Source: an uncultured Neomegalonema sp. (GTDB lineage: Bacteria; Pseudomonadota; Alphaproteobacteria; Rhodobacterales; Rhodobacteraceae). Taken from it: a stretch of 64,000 nt of DNA. The notes below the pieces were generated by a model. The model was given only the letters and a program-made list of their open reading frames with translations. It did no database searches and was not told the origin of the DNA. The first letter of the stretch is position 1, and the number at the start of each line of letters is the position of its first letter. Positions 19,492-29,891 of the stretch are shown piece after piece. Location: assembly GCA_938008165.1 (NCBI GenBank), contig CALLLP010000011.1, positions 57,044 to 121,043 of the forward strand, given 5' to 3'. The position numbers and the translations under genes were made by a program.

Positions 19492-19562
19492 GTTTACGCC
19501 CCCTTGCCTGTGCCGCCGCCCTATACCACTCGCGGCGGAAGGCTGAAAGGCGATGCCGACGC

Positions 19563-20123
19563 TCATCGACCCGCTCCGGCGATTGCTTCTTGCAGGGTGA
19601 CGACACCGTCGCTGTCGCGATCCGCATTCCTGAACATCGTCATCATCTGCGCATCCAGTTGCGGCAGGGTCATGGCGCTGGTCCGGGTATCGGGTTCGGA
19701 GAGGTGTCGAAGCCGCCCTTGCTGTACCTCGTCCAGCGAGAGCATCCCGTCCCCATCCCTGTCAAGCCGTGCGAGGCGTCGTTGGGCGCGTAGTTTTGCC
19801 ACCTCGGTAATCTCATCGGCATCGAGAAACCCGCTACCGTCGCGATCCGCGCGGTCAAACCGGATTTTCACGCGATTGCCGCGACTGTGCCGCCGTTCTT
19901 CTGCGCTGACGATGCCATCGCCATTGATATCGAGCGCGTTGAACCGCGCAGCGGCGGCGGCGCGCATCTCCTGCACCGTAATCGTGCTGCTGGCATCGAG
20001 ATCGATCTGCTCGAACAGGCGATCGAGTCGATTGGCGGTATCGCCTTGTTGTGCAAACGCAATACCACCGGCAAGGGCCGTGATGACCACTATGCCGCCT
20101 AGGAAACCAGCCGTTTTTCTCAT
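19563..20123 (-). CDS. Exported EF-hand calcium-binding protein
   Basis: 186 aa. Signal peptide RKTAGFLGGIVVITALAGGIAFA, then five EF-hand loops in sequence: DLDASSTITVQE, DINGDGIVSAEE, DRDGSGFLDADE, DRDGDGMLSLDE and DRDSDGVVTLQE. The first is degenerate (no Gly at position 6); the others keep Asp at 1, 3, 5, Gly at 6 and Glu at 12. ATG 20123 follows a GGAGGC site; the track start is 57 codons too early. It heads the sigma/anti-sigma/sensor cluster 71 bp upstream of the sigma gene, so a calcium or metal link to that pathway is possible but unproven. Confidence 0.85.
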   Translation of the reverse strand: MRKTAGFLGGIVVITALAGGIAFAQQGDTANRLDRLFEQIDLDASSTITVQEMRAAAAARFNALDINGDGIVSAEERRHSRGNRVKIRFDRADRDGSGFLDADEITEVAKLRAQRRLARLDRDGDGMLSLDEVQQGRLRHLSEPDTRTSAMTLPQLDAQMMTMFRNADRDSDGVVTLQEAIAGAGR

Positions 20124-20305
20124 GGCTTTTGCCTCCGTATGCCTCATTCGTATGACATTGATACGGCGCGGGTGTGGGATTCCGTCGCGGGCGGTGAAGA
20201 AACATTCATCGTCCGGTGACATGACGACGCAAGGCCATCGTGCGCTTTCAAAAAGACGAGCGGGCGCGGTAGACCCTGTTAGCAAGTATTGCACGAGGAC
20301 CCGCC

Positions 20306-20680
20306 ATGTCTGCCGATCCCGACGAACGGAAGCTGACGCCCGCGCTTCTGAAGGGCCTCGCCCGAAAATGTCCTCGATGTGGCGATGCGCCCCTGTTCAG
20401 CGGGTATCTGAGCGTTCGGGACGATTGCGAAGCCTGTGGGCAGGAATTCTATCATCACCGCGCCGATGATATGCCGCCTTGGATGACGATTCTGATCGTC
20501 GGCCATATCGTCGTGCCGCTGATGCTGAGCACCGCGACGGGCACCGATTGGCCTGACTGGGTGCATATGACTCTCTGGCCCGCGCTCGTGCTGGTCCTGT
20601 CCCTGTCGATCCTGCCTTTTGCGAAAGGGTTCGTGATCGCCCTGCAATGGGCGCTGAAAATGCATGGATTCGAACGATAG
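20306..20680 (+). CDS. DUF983 family membrane protein
   Basis: 124 aa. An N-terminal zinc ribbon of two knuckles, CPRCGDAPLF and CEACGQEF, precedes two membrane helices (ILIVGHIVVPLMLS and LWPALVLVLSLSILPFAKGFVIAL). This matches DUF983, a conserved but uncharacterised family; some members are found beside cytochrome oxidase genes. Here it stands alone upstream of fabZ on the same strand, 80 bp away. Confidence 0.82.
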   Translation: MSADPDERKLTPALLKGLARKCPRCGDAPLFSGYLSVRDDCEACGQEFYHHRADDMPPWMTILIVGHIVVPLMLSTATGTDWPDWVHMTLWPALVLVLSLSILPFAKGFVIALQWALKMHGFER

Positions 20681-20760
20681 GGCAGGGCTGCGGTGCTTGA
20701 CCCGCCTCTGCCTTCCGGGGCAAAGGAAGGAAACAGTGTACGGTTTCGCCGGAGTCGACC

Positions 20761-21216
20761 ATGAGTGATAATGCAGGTAGCGCCGATCTCGCGAAGATCA
20801 TGCGGATGATTCCGCATCGGGCGCCTTTTCTGTTCATCGACAAAGTGCACAGCATCGAGAACGGACAATCGGCCATCGGCGTCAAGAACGTCACCGCCAA
20901 CGAACCGCATTTCGCCGGGCATTTCCCCGGCAAGCCGATCATGCCCGGCGTCCTGATTGTCGAGGCGATGGCGCAGACGGCGGCGGTGATGGTCGTCGAG
21001 ACCCTGAACATGATCGACCGGGGGATGCTGGTCTACTTCATGACCGTCGATAAGACGAAATTCCGCGCGCCTGTCGTGCCGGGGGATGTGCTGGAATTGC
21101 ATGTCACCGTTCAGCGGCATAAGGGCAATGTCTGGCGCTTTACCGGGCGCGGCATCGTGGGCGAGCGCCTGTGTGCCGAAGCTGAATTCAGCGCCATGAT
21201 TGTTGACCCCGATTGA
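20761..21216 (+). CDS. fabZ: 3-hydroxyacyl-ACP dehydratase FabZ
   Basis: 151 aa hotdog-fold dehydratase of fatty acid synthesis, removing water from 3-hydroxyacyl-ACP. The active-site His (about residue 54) and Glu (about 68) lie in HFPGKPIMPGVLIVEAMAQ, with the N-terminal MIPHRAPFLFIDKV typical of FabZ rather than FabA. Cytoplasmic. It competes with LpxA for 3-hydroxymyristoyl-ACP, which explains the conserved coupling to lpxA downstream. In many proteobacteria lpxD and skp precede it; here they do not. Confidence 0.95.
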   Translation: MSDNAGSADLAKIMRMIPHRAPFLFIDKVHSIENGQSAIGVKNVTANEPHFAGHFPGKPIMPGVLIVEAMAQTAAVMVVETLNMIDRGMLVYFMTVDKTKFRAPVVPGDVLELHVTVQRHKGNVWRFTGRGIVGERLCAEAEFSAMIVDPD

Positions 21217-21253
21217 CCCTTTCCTCTCTCCAGACCAACCGAATGGATATTCG

Positions 21254-22060
21254 ATGGCCATAGCCGAGACCGCACAGATTCATCCCTCGGCCATCGTGGA
21301 GGACGGAGCCGTTATCGGCGATAAGGTAAAGGTCGGTCCCTATTCCGTCATCGGGGCGGATGTCACGCTGGGCGAGGGCGTGGCGATTGGCGCGCATGTC
21401 GTGATCGACGGCCAGACGACAATCGGAAGGGGGTCACGGGTCTTTTCCTTCGCTTCGCTCGGATCGCCGCCGCAGGATCTGAAATTCAAAGGCGAGCGTA
21501 CATCGCTGGAAATCGGTGAACAGGTGACGATCCGCGAGCATGTCACCATGAATCCCGGCACCGAAGGGGGCGGTGGCGTCACGCGCATCGGCAATCACTG
21601 CCTGTTCATGGTGGGGTGCCACGTGGCGCATGATTGCGTCGTCGGCTCCCATGTCATCGCGGCGAATAATGCGACGATGGCCGGTCATGTCGAGGTCGGC
21701 AATTTCGTCGTTCTGGGCGGGATCAGCGCGATCCACCAATTCGCCCGGATCGGGGCGCATGCCATGGTCGGAGGCATGACCGGGGTAGAGCGCGACGTGA
21801 TTCCCTATGGGTCCGTGACCGGCAACCGGGCGCATCTGGCGGGCCTGAACATGGTCGGTATGAAGCGGCGCGGCTTTGATCGTCCGCAAATCCATGAACT
21901 GCGCGCCGCATATAAAGCCGTATTCCATGGCGAGGAAGGATCGCTGCACGAACGCGCAGGCGCGGTGGCGGCAACCTTGCCGGAGGAGGGCGCCTCGCGC
22001 GAGATGGTTGATTTCATCCTCGCGGGGGGGAGCCGCCGGTTCTGTGTTCCCGAAAGCTGA
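21254..22060 (+). CDS. lpxA: UDP-N-acetylglucosamine O-acyltransferase
   Basis: 268 aa. First committed step of lipid A synthesis: transfer of a 3-hydroxyacyl chain from ACP to UDP-GlcNAc. The left-handed beta-helix hexapeptide repeats are plain (IHPSAIVEDGAVIGDKVKVG, VTLGEGVAIGAHVVI), with catalytic-type HVAHDCVVGSH and a C-terminal helical domain. The track start at 21200 overlaps fabZ; ATG 21254 (MAIAETAQIHP) is the family-like start. Cytoplasmic homotrimer by family knowledge. Confidence 0.95.
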   Translation: MAIAETAQIHPSAIVEDGAVIGDKVKVGPYSVIGADVTLGEGVAIGAHVVIDGQTTIGRGSRVFSFASLGSPPQDLKFKGERTSLEIGEQVTIREHVTMNPGTEGGGGVTRIGNHCLFMVGCHVAHDCVVGSHVIAANNATMAGHVEVGNFVVLGGISAIHQFARIGAHAMVGGMTGVERDVIPYGSVTGNRAHLAGLNMVGMKRRGFDRPQIHELRAAYKAVFHGEEGSLHERAGAVAATLPEEGASREMVDFILAGGSRRFCVPES

Positions 22061-22889
22061 AACGCGCCGGGTTCGCAAGCTGGGCATCCTTGCGGGTGCC
22101 GGAGCCTTGCCCCATGCCGTCGCGCAGGAATGTCAGGCGCGGGGAATGGGCGTCTTCGTCATCGATCTGGGGGGCGCGGCGGAGGAGTGGATCGCCGGTT
22201 TTGCCCATGAGCGCGTCTCTCTGGGGCAGGTCGGCAGGGTTCTGACACTGCTGGCACGCGAGGGATGTGATGCTGTGACGATGGCCGGGGGGCTGGTGCG
22301 CCCGTCCCTGACGGCGGTGCGGTTTGATCGCAAAGGGCTGACCATGCTGCCCCGTGTCGCGCGGTTGTTCCGGCAGGGAGATGACGCCTTGCTGTCGGGC
22401 GTGGCCGATCTGTTTGAGGAAAACGGGTTTCCGGTGATCGGGGCGGATGAATTCCTGCCGCGCAGCGTCGCCGCATCGGGCGTAATTGTTGGCCCGGCCC
22501 CCGATCTGGAGGCGATCGCGATGGGCCGGGCGATACTGGGCGCCTTATCCACCTTCGATATCGGTCAGGCGGTCGTGATGGCGCAGGGGCGGTGCCTAGC
22601 GGTCGAGGCAGCCGAAGGGACGGCGGCGATGCTCGCCCGCGTTGCCGATCTGCGACTGCGTGGCGTCGTGGCGGAGATGCGCGGCGGGGTGCTGGTAAAA
22701 ATGCCCAAGCATGGTCAGGATTCCCGCGTTGACCGACCGGCCATTGGCCCGGATACGGTGCGCGCGGCGGCGGCGGCGGGGCTGGCCGGGATCGCGGTCG
22801 AGGCGGGGGGGGTATTCGTGCTGGAAGCGGAACGAACCGGACACCTCGCCGCCGAAAGCGGCGTCTTTCTCTACGGGTTCGACGCGTGA
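22044..22889 (+). CDS. lpxI: UDP-2,3-diacylglucosamine pyrophosphatase LpxI
   Basis: 281 aa. Hydrolyses UDP-2,3-diacylglucosamine to lipid X; LpxI replaces LpxH in most alphaproteobacteria. Seen: N-terminal KLGILAGAGALPHAVAQEC, central VTMAGGLVRPSL, then GADEFLPRSVAASGVI, GQAVVMAQGRCLAVEAAEGT, and VKMPKHGQDSRVDRPAIGPDT near the end. The track start is far inside lpxA; the best start is GTG 22044, overlapping the lpxA end by 17 bp behind a G-rich ribosome site. Its end overlaps lpxB (GTGA). Confidence 0.92.
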   Translation: MFPKAETRRVRKLGILAGAGALPHAVAQECQARGMGVFVIDLGGAAEEWIAGFAHERVSLGQVGRVLTLLAREGCDAVTMAGGLVRPSLTAVRFDRKGLTMLPRVARLFRQGDDALLSGVADLFEENGFPVIGADEFLPRSVAASGVIVGPAPDLEAIAMGRAILGALSTFDIGQAVVMAQGRCLAVEAAEGTAAMLARVADLRLRGVVAEMRGGVLVKMPKHGQDSRVDRPAIGPDTVRAAAAAGLAGIAVEAGGVFVLEAERTGHLAAESGVFLYGFDA

Positions 22890-24076
22890 CGCAGCGCCTT
22901 CACATTATGCTCGTGGCGGGGGAAAGCTCCGGCGATCGGCTGGGGGCCGCCTTGATGCGGGCCTTGCGTGACGAATCGGAGAGGGAAATTCGGTTCTCCG
23001 GGGTTGGCGGGGCGATGATGCGCGCTGAGGGGCTGGAGACGATCTTCCCCGCCGAGGATATCGCGGTGATGGGCTTTGCCGAGGTCGTGCCGCATATTCC
23101 GCGCGTTTTGCGCCGGTTGCGGCAGGCGGCGGCCTTTGCGGCGCAGCACCGCCCGGATGCGCTGGTCACCATCGATGCACAGGTTTTCTCCGCCATGCTG
23201 GCCAAGCGGGTCAAACGGCGCGCGCCCGATACCGCGCTGGTGCAATATGTCGCCCCGACCGTCTGGGCATGGAAGCCGTGGCGTGCGGCGGCGGCCGCGA
23301 AGATCTATGACCGTATGCTGACGCTATTTCCCTTCGAGCCACCCTATTTCGAGCGGGCCGGTCTGACCGCCGATTATGTCGGGCATCCGGTGGCCGAGCG
23401 CGTCGCGTCGATGCCGGAGGATGCGGGGGCGGCATTGCGCGTGGAACTGGGGATCGCCCCCAAGGCGCCGGTTCTGCTGGTCGCGCCGGGCAGTCGCCAG
23501 AGCGAGGTGTCGCGGTTGATGGTGCCGTTTGGCGAGGCGGTGGCGGCGCTTGCCGGGCGGTTGCAGGGGCTTGAGGTCATCGTGCCGGTCGCTGCCAGCG
23601 TGGCCGGGCCGGTCGAGGAAGCCGCTGCGGATTGGCCGGTGCCGGTTCACCTGTTGCGGGCGCAAGATCTGTCGACGGACGAGGCGGAGCGCCGGAAATT
23701 CGCAGGCTTCGGGGCCGCCGATGTGGCGCTTGTCGCATCGGGCACCGTGGCGCTGGAGGTCGCGGCGATGCGCACGCCGATGATCGTGGGGTATCGGGTG
23801 CCCAAAAGCACCGAATTCCTCGTTCGACGGTTGGTCAAGGTGCGCAGTTTTACGCTGGTCAATCTGATTGTGGGGCGCAAGGCTGTGCCGGAATTGCTTC
23901 AGGAGCGATGCACCGGTCCCCGCCTGGCCGATGCGTTGCTTGCTGTGCTGGCCGATAATGCGGATCAGCGCGCGGCCTTTGACGAGGCCTTCGCCAGCTT
24001 TGGCGATGAAGCCGCGCCCCCCTCGGTCAGGGCGGCGCGGGGGGTTCTGTCGGCTATTGCACGCAAGGAGCAATAG
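22886..24076 (+). CDS. lpxB: Lipid-A-disaccharide synthase
   Basis: 396 aa, GT19 glycosyltransferase joining UDP-2,3-diacylglucosamine and lipid X to form the lipid A disaccharide at the inner membrane. Seen: HIMLVAGESSGDRLGAALM at the N-terminus, YVAPTVWAWKPWRA, YVGHPVAERV, LLVAPGSRQSEV, ALVASGTVALEVAAMRTPMI and NLIVGRKAVPELLQ. All are LpxB hallmarks. Start is GTG 22886, overlapping the lpxI stop. Last gene of fabZ-lpxA-lpxI-lpxB; it converges on gltA only 10 bp away. Confidence 0.96.
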   Translation: MTQRLHIMLVAGESSGDRLGAALMRALRDESEREIRFSGVGGAMMRAEGLETIFPAEDIAVMGFAEVVPHIPRVLRRLRQAAAFAAQHRPDALVTIDAQVFSAMLAKRVKRRAPDTALVQYVAPTVWAWKPWRAAAAAKIYDRMLTLFPFEPPYFERAGLTADYVGHPVAERVASMPEDAGAALRVELGIAPKAPVLLVAPGSRQSEVSRLMVPFGEAVAALAGRLQGLEVIVPVAASVAGPVEEAAADWPVPVHLLRAQDLSTDEAERRKFAGFGAADVALVASGTVALEVAAMRTPMIVGYRVPKSTEFLVRRLVKVRSFTLVNLIVGRKAVPELLQERCTGPRLADALLAVLADNADQRAAFDEAFASFGDEAAPPSVRAARGVLSAIARKEQ

Positions 24077-24086
24077 CCGGGGTCTT

Positions 24087-25385
<1,299 letters not shown>

Positions 25386-25414
25386 GTCATGCCCTCTCGT
25401 AACATCGTAGTGCT

Positions 25415-25453
25415 TCCCGGCGTCGGCCCCCTGATATCAGGGGGGTGCCGGGA
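25415..25453. terminator. Nested hairpin between gltX and gltA
   Basis: Inner palindrome CCCCCTGATATCAGGGGG is enclosed by TCCCGGC / GCCGGGA. It is the strongest structure in the 105-bp gap and lies just past the gltX stop, so it is probably a gltX terminator, though no U tract follows. A role in the gltA leader is also possible. Confidence 0.5.
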
Positions 25454-25490
25454 TGAGCGTCGTTTGCTTGTTTCCGGGGGAATCGGTTAC

Positions 25491-26900
25491 TCATGCCGCG
25501 ATCCGGTCATCCAGACGCGCAAGAGTTTCATCCCGTCCCAGAGTAATCATCACATCATAAATACCGGGCGACGATACCCGACCCGTGAGCGCAGCACGCA
25601 TCGGCTGCGCGACCTTGCCTAGCTTTAGACCCTTATTTACTGAAAAAGCCTTTACAGTGTCTTCCAAGCTTTCGGCTCGCCAGTCGGTAGCATTTCGCAA
25701 GTGCTCAGTCAATTCGGTGAGCATTGTACGGGCATCGTCGGTGAGCAGTTTTGCGGCTTTGGCATCAAGGTTCAGCGGGCGTTGTGCGTAGATATAATAT
25801 GCCGAATCAATGAGTTCGGTGATGGTTTTGGCGCGCTCTTTCAGACCCGGCATCGCCAGATGCAGGGCCTCTTTCTGGGCGTCGGACAGGGAGTGATCGT
25901 TGCGCCGCGCCATTGTGGTCGCCACGGTATCGGCGAGATAGGCGTCATCGGCGGCGCGCATATGCTGACCGTTGAGATTCTCCAGCTTGGCAAAATCGAA
26001 CCGGGCGGCGGATTTGCCGATACCGTCCAGACCGAACCATTCGATGGCCTGTTCGGTCGTAAAAAATTCGTCATCCCCATGCGCCCAGCCAAGCCGCGCC
26101 AGATAGTTGCGCATCGCTTCGGGCAGGTATCCCATCTCGCGATATTCCCCGACCCCCAGTGCGCCATGGCGCTTCGACAGTTTGGCTCCATCCGGGCCAT
26201 GAATCAGCGGGATATGGGCGAAGACCGGCACATGATACCCCAAGGCGTCGTAGATCAGGGTCTGGCGCGCCGCATTTGTCAGATGGTCATCGCCCCGGAT
26301 CACATGGGTGACGCCCATATCGTAATCATCCACGACGACGGCGAGCATATAAGTCGGGGTGCCATCGGACCGCAGCAGAATCAGGTCATCGAGTTGATCG
26401 TTTCCAAAGGCAACACGGCCCTGAACGGCATCTTCGATCACCGTCTCACCCTCGCGCGGCGCTTTTAGTCGCACGGTGAAGGGCGCATCGGGGGCGCTGG
26501 CCGGGTCGGCATCGCGCCACGGGCTGTCGAAGCCCAGCGGTCGCTTCTCGGCGCGGGCCTGCTCGCGGGCGGCGTCGATCTCTTCCTTCGAGGCATAGCA
26601 GCGAAAGGCCGTGCCGCGCTCGATCATCCGTTCTGCGGCGGCACGGTGCGCATCGGCGCGGCCCGCCTGACTGACCGCCTCGCCATCGTAATCGAGGCCG
26701 AGCCACTCCATGCCATCCAGAATGGCGGCGGTGGCCTCTGGCGTAGAGCGGGCAATATCCGTGTCTTCGATCCTGAGCAGGAACGTGCCTCCGTGATGGC
26801 GCGCGAACAGCCAGTTGAACAGGGCCGTGCGCGCCCCGCCGATATGAAGGAAGCCGGTCGGGGACGGCGCGAAACGGGTCACGGTAGGGGTGGCGCTCAT
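25491..26900 (-). CDS. gltX: Glutamate--tRNA ligase
   Basis: 469 aa class I aminoacyl-tRNA synthetase. Seen: [20 protein letters not shown] (HIGH region), LLRIEDTD, the [18 protein letters not shown] region, and the KMSKS-type loop [12 protein letters not shown], then the helical anticodon-binding domain. The track ORF starts 40 codons upstream; ATG 26900 ([10 protein letters not shown]) has an AGGAGCC site. As in many alphaproteobacteria without GlnRS, it may also charge tRNA-Gln, with GatCAB finishing the job. Divergent from comEC with overlapping upstream regions. Confidence 0.96.
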   Translation of the reverse strand: MSATPTVTRFAPSPTGFLHIGGARTALFNWLFARHHGGTFLLRIEDTDIARSTPEATAAILDGMEWLGLDYDGEAVSQAGRADAHRAAAERMIERGTAFRCYASKEEIDAAREQARAEKRPLGFDSPWRDADPASAPDAPFTVRLKAPREGETVIEDAVQGRVAFGNDQLDDLILLRSDGTPTYMLAVVVDDYDMGVTHVIRGDDHLTNAARQTLIYDALGYHVPVFAHIPLIHGPDGAKLSKRHGALGVGEYREMGYLPEAMRNYLARLGWAHGDDEFFTTEQAIEWFGLDGIGKSAARFDFAKLENLNGQHMRAADDAYLADTVATTMARRNDHSLSDAQKEALHLAMPGLKERAKTITELIDSAYYIYAQRPLNLDAKAAKLLTDDARTMLTELTEHLRNATDWRAESLEDTVKAFSVNKGLKLGKVAQPMRAALTGRVSSPGIYDVMITLGRDETLARLDDRIAA

Positions 26901-26940
26901 CGTTGGCTCCTGCTTTGATGGGGGCGGGACGGGGGCGGTT

Positions 26941-28986
26941 ATGGCCGAGCGGCGCGATTCCGTAAAGCGGTTATGGCGGGGGCAGGCGCGACGCCTTGCT
27001 CTGTGGATGCCTGTGCTCATTGGCTTTGGGGTTTGGCTGCGCTTTCAGGACGACTTGCTCATCGCGGTTGCCTTGATCTGTCCCATGGTGGGCCTGTGCG
27101 CGGTTTCTTCGATCCGTCGCCATGCTGTCTGGGCGGTTTGTGCGGTTATTGCCGGTATTGCGGCGACTGAATGGCGGATGAATGCGGTCGCGGCTCCGGT
27201 TTTGGCAGATGCATGGCGCGGGGATGTGGCCGGGCGGGTTCGCGTGGTCGATGCCGCGATTTCGGGGGCGCCGCGCCTGACGCTGGATCATGTTTCGATG
27301 GCGGGTATCGCGCGGGTGCCGCTGCGGGTGCGGGTGTCGATCCGGCGGGGAGGCGCGCTGCCGCGCATCGGCGATCTGGTCAGGGTGTCTGCAGTGCTCG
27401 ATGCGCCACGTGGAGCGGCGGAGCCGGGGGGATATGATTTCTCCCGACAGGCGTATTTTGATCGACTTGGAGCCGTGGGATATGCTGTGGGACGGGTCGA
27501 GACCGAGCCGGTTGCAGGGGATGCTTTGCCCCTTGCGCTGCGCATCGACAGGGTGCGGGGCGCTATCGCGGCCGCCTTGCGCGCACAGATTGAGGGGCCG
27601 GAGGGGGCGATTGCGGCGGCCTTGACGGTCGGCGATCGCAGCGGAATTCCGGCGGAAACCCGCGATGCCCTGCGCGATTCGGGACTGGCGCATCTGCTGG
27701 CCATTTCGGGGCTGCATGTCGGGCTGTTGGGCGGCTTGGTCTATTGGGTGGTTCGGCTGGTCCTTGCAGTGCCGCCGCAATTGTCGGAGCGTTTTGCGAT
27801 CCGCAAGGTGGCGGCGGGATGCGCCTTGGTGGCTGTGGCGGTTTATCTGGTGATGTCCGGGGCCGGGGTCGCGACGCAGCGGGCCTTTATCATGGCGGCG
27901 GTTGCCCTGTGTGCGATCATGATCGATCGTGCGGCGGTTACGATGCGTGGATTGGCGGTGGCGGCGACGATCATTCTGGTGTTTCGGCCCGAAAGTTTGT
28001 TCGAGGCCGGATTCCAGATGTCCTTTGCTGCCGTGGCCGCGCTTGTCGCGGGGTACGATGCGACCCGCGATTTCTGGCGTGAGCGCGCGCAGCGTCATGG
28101 AATCGTGGCGCGTCTGGTCACGGGGTTTCTGGCGACGACCATGACCAGTCTGCTCGCCGGATTGGCGACGGCTCCCTTTGCGGCGTATCATTTCAATCGG
28201 CTTGTGATCTGGGGATTGCCCGCGAATCTGCTGGCAACGCCGTTGATGGGGGTTTGGATCATGCCCTGCATCATTCTCGCGGCGATCTTGGTTCCGCTGG
28301 GGCTGGAGGGAATGGCGCTCATCGTTTTGGGGATTGGGATTCGCTTTATTCTGGCGGTTGCAACCTGGTTCGGGGGTCTGGATGGGGCGGTTGCGGGGGT
28401 CATGGCGGCGTCGCCTCTTGTTTTGTTCGGCGTGGTGTTCGGAGGATTATGGCTCGTGATCTGGCGGGGGCCTGTGCGGTTTGCCGGTCTGCTGCCCGTG
28501 CTGGCCGGATTGGCGCTCTGGACCGGAGGAGAGCGGCCCGATCTGTTTATTGCGCGGGATGCGGCGCTTATCGCCGGTCGGGGGGAGGATGGGCAAATCT
28601 GGGTCAGCCGTCGCCGAGCCGAGAAATATGCGGCGCAAACCTGGCTACGCCGCGATGGGGAGGCGCGGCCCGACCGCAACAGTGCCTATAAACGCCGGGA
28701 ATGGTCGTGTACGGCCCGGCGCTGCCGGGGGTGGACGGGTGATGATTGGCGCATCGTCTATCTGCGCAAAGGCGAGGCCCGCCCTGAGGATTGCCTCGAC
28801 AAGATGGTGCTGATCGCTCCGCATCTGACATCGGATCCGGCTAGCGGATGCCTGTTTCTGGGGCGTGACAGGGTTGCCGGGGCCAGCGGTATGACGGTCA
28901 CATTCCCGCCCAAGGTTGTGCCGACCGTGAGGCGGGCTCAGTCTTGGGCGAAAAAAACCGCTGCGGCCTTCGATCATCCTGAATGA
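26941..28986 (+). CDS. comEC: ComEC/Rec2 family DNA uptake channel
   Basis: 681 aa. Many hydrophobic segments; the ComEC core is marked by [20 protein letters not shown] followed by [15 protein letters not shown], and later [15 protein letters not shown] and [17 protein letters not shown]. An N-terminal DUF4131-type domain precedes it. The C-terminus is short and lacks a recognisable metallo-beta-lactamase HxHxDH motif, as in other alphaproteobacterial homologues I know. It would carry single-stranded DNA across the inner membrane. ATG 26941 (MAERRDS) is preferred over the track start, which overlaps gltX. Confidence 0.88.
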   Translation: MAERRDSVKRLWRGQARRLALWMPVLIGFGVWLRFQDDLLIAVALICPMVGLCAVSSIRRHAVWAVCAVIAGIAATEWRMNAVAAPVLADAWRGDVAGRVRVVDAAISGAPRLTLDHVSMAGIARVPLRVRVSIRRGGALPRIGDLVRVSAVLDAPRGAAEPGGYDFSRQAYFDRLGAVGYAVGRVETEPVAGDALPLALRIDRVRGAIAAALRAQIEGPEGAIAAALTVGDRSGIPAETRDALRDSGLAHLLAISGLHVGLLGGLVYWVVRLVLAVPPQLSERFAIRKVAAGCALVAVAVYLVMSGAGVATQRAFIMAAVALCAIMIDRAAVTMRGLAVAATIILVFRPESLFEAGFQMSFAAVAALVAGYDATRDFWRERAQRHGIVARLVTGFLATTMTSLLAGLATAPFAAYHFNRLVIWGLPANLLATPLMGVWIMPCIILAAILVPLGLEGMALIVLGIGIRFILAVATWFGGLDGAVAGVMAASPLVLFGVVFGGLWLVIWRGPVRFAGLLPVLAGLALWTGGERPDLFIARDAALIAGRGEDGQIWVSRRRAEKYAAQTWLRRDGEARPDRNSAYKRREWSCTARRCRGWTGDDWRIVYLRKGEARPEDCLDKMVLIAPHLTSDPASGCLFLGRDRVAGASGMTVTFPPKVVPTVRRAQSWAKKTAAAFDHPE

Positions 28987-29008
28987 CACAAGGACCGCTC
29001 AGGATGCT

Positions 29009-29716
29009 CTAGCTTTTATAGCTGCGCATCAAAGCCGTCAGGCGACCCTGAATCGTCACCTGATCCGACGTGTAGCGTTGTTTTTCGTAGATCGGGTTTT
29101 CGGGCTGGAGAACGATGGTATCGCCTTCCATTTTCAGTGTCTTGAGAGTCGCTTTGTTCTCGTCATTGATCAAGGCGACCACGATTTCGCCGGAATAGGC
29201 CGTATCGCTGCGCTCGACGATGACCGTATCGCCATCATGGATGCCTGCGCCCGTCATGGAATCGCCATCGACCGTCAGCGCATAGAACTCGCCCGCCGAG
29301 GGGACCATGATATCGGGAATCGTGATCATGTCATCGGGCTGGCCGAGGGCTGCATCGATGGGTTGACCGGCGGCAATCTTGCTGAGCTTGGGAATTTCGC
29401 GGACCCCGACCGGCGTAAGCGCCACGGGCTGTGGGTCTTCCTGTCGGCGACCGCCTTCGATGACGCGGGGGCGGAAAGGCATGGCGTTTGCCTTCGCCAT
29501 TTCCTCAGGCCGTTTGAGAACCTCTAGCGCCCGCGCCCGGTGGCGCAGGCGGCGCAAAAAGCCCCGTTCCTCCAACGCGCTGATAAGGCGGTGAATGCCG
29601 GATTTCGACTTGAGATCCAGCGCCTCCTTCATTTCGTCGAAAGAAGGAGAGATCCCTTTTTCGCTGATGTGCTGATCGATAAAGGTCAGAAGCTGGTGCT
29701 GCTTTTTGGTCAGCAT
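29009..29716 (-). CDS. lexA: SOS repressor LexA
   Basis: 235 aa. The N-terminal winged helix (MLTKKQHQLLTFIDQHISEK, SFDEMKEALDLKSKSGIHRL) precedes the S24 self-cleavage domain: cleavage site Ala116-Gly117 in KIAAGQPID, catalytic Ser153 in DGDSMTGAGI and Lys192 in ATLKTLK. RecA filaments trigger autocleavage. The track start is 26 codons too early. Its own promoter carries a GTTC-N7-GTTC box (see 29837-29865), so it is autoregulated. Convergent with comEC, 22 bp apart. Confidence 0.96.
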   Translation of the reverse strand: MLTKKQHQLLTFIDQHISEKGISPSFDEMKEALDLKSKSGIHRLISALEERGFLRRLRHRARALEVLKRPEEMAKANAMPFRPRVIEGGRRQEDPQPVALTPVGVREIPKLSKIAAGQPIDAALGQPDDMITIPDIMVPSAGEFYALTVDGDSMTGAGIHDGDTVIVERSDTAYSGEIVVALINDENKATLKTLKMEGDTIVLQPENPIYEKQRYTSDQVTIQGRLTALMRSYKS

Positions 29717-29836
29717 GTCGGTTCCCTCCCGGGTTCTGAAGCGTAGCGCTCCGGTGCTGTTGGCGATGACGGTTCCCGGTGGGTTCCGTCTCAAGATACG
29801 CCTTGTTCCTGATTAGGATTAAAGTAATCGCATTTC

Positions 29837-29865
29837 GTTCTATTTTGGTTCGTATGTTGTGTCAA
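29837..29865 (-). promoter_or_regulatory. lexA promoter with overlapping LexA (SOS) box
   Basis: On the minus strand TTGACA (-35, 29865-29860) and TAGAAC (-10, 29842-29837) are separated by exactly 17 bp. The SOS box GAACCAAAATAGAAC (GTTC-N7-GTTC on the plus strand, 29837-29851) covers the -10 and half the spacer, so LexA binding would block polymerase. The implied leader is about 115 nt. Confidence 0.82.
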
Positions 29866-29891
29866 CGCTAGAAATGCCCGCCGCCGGAGAA

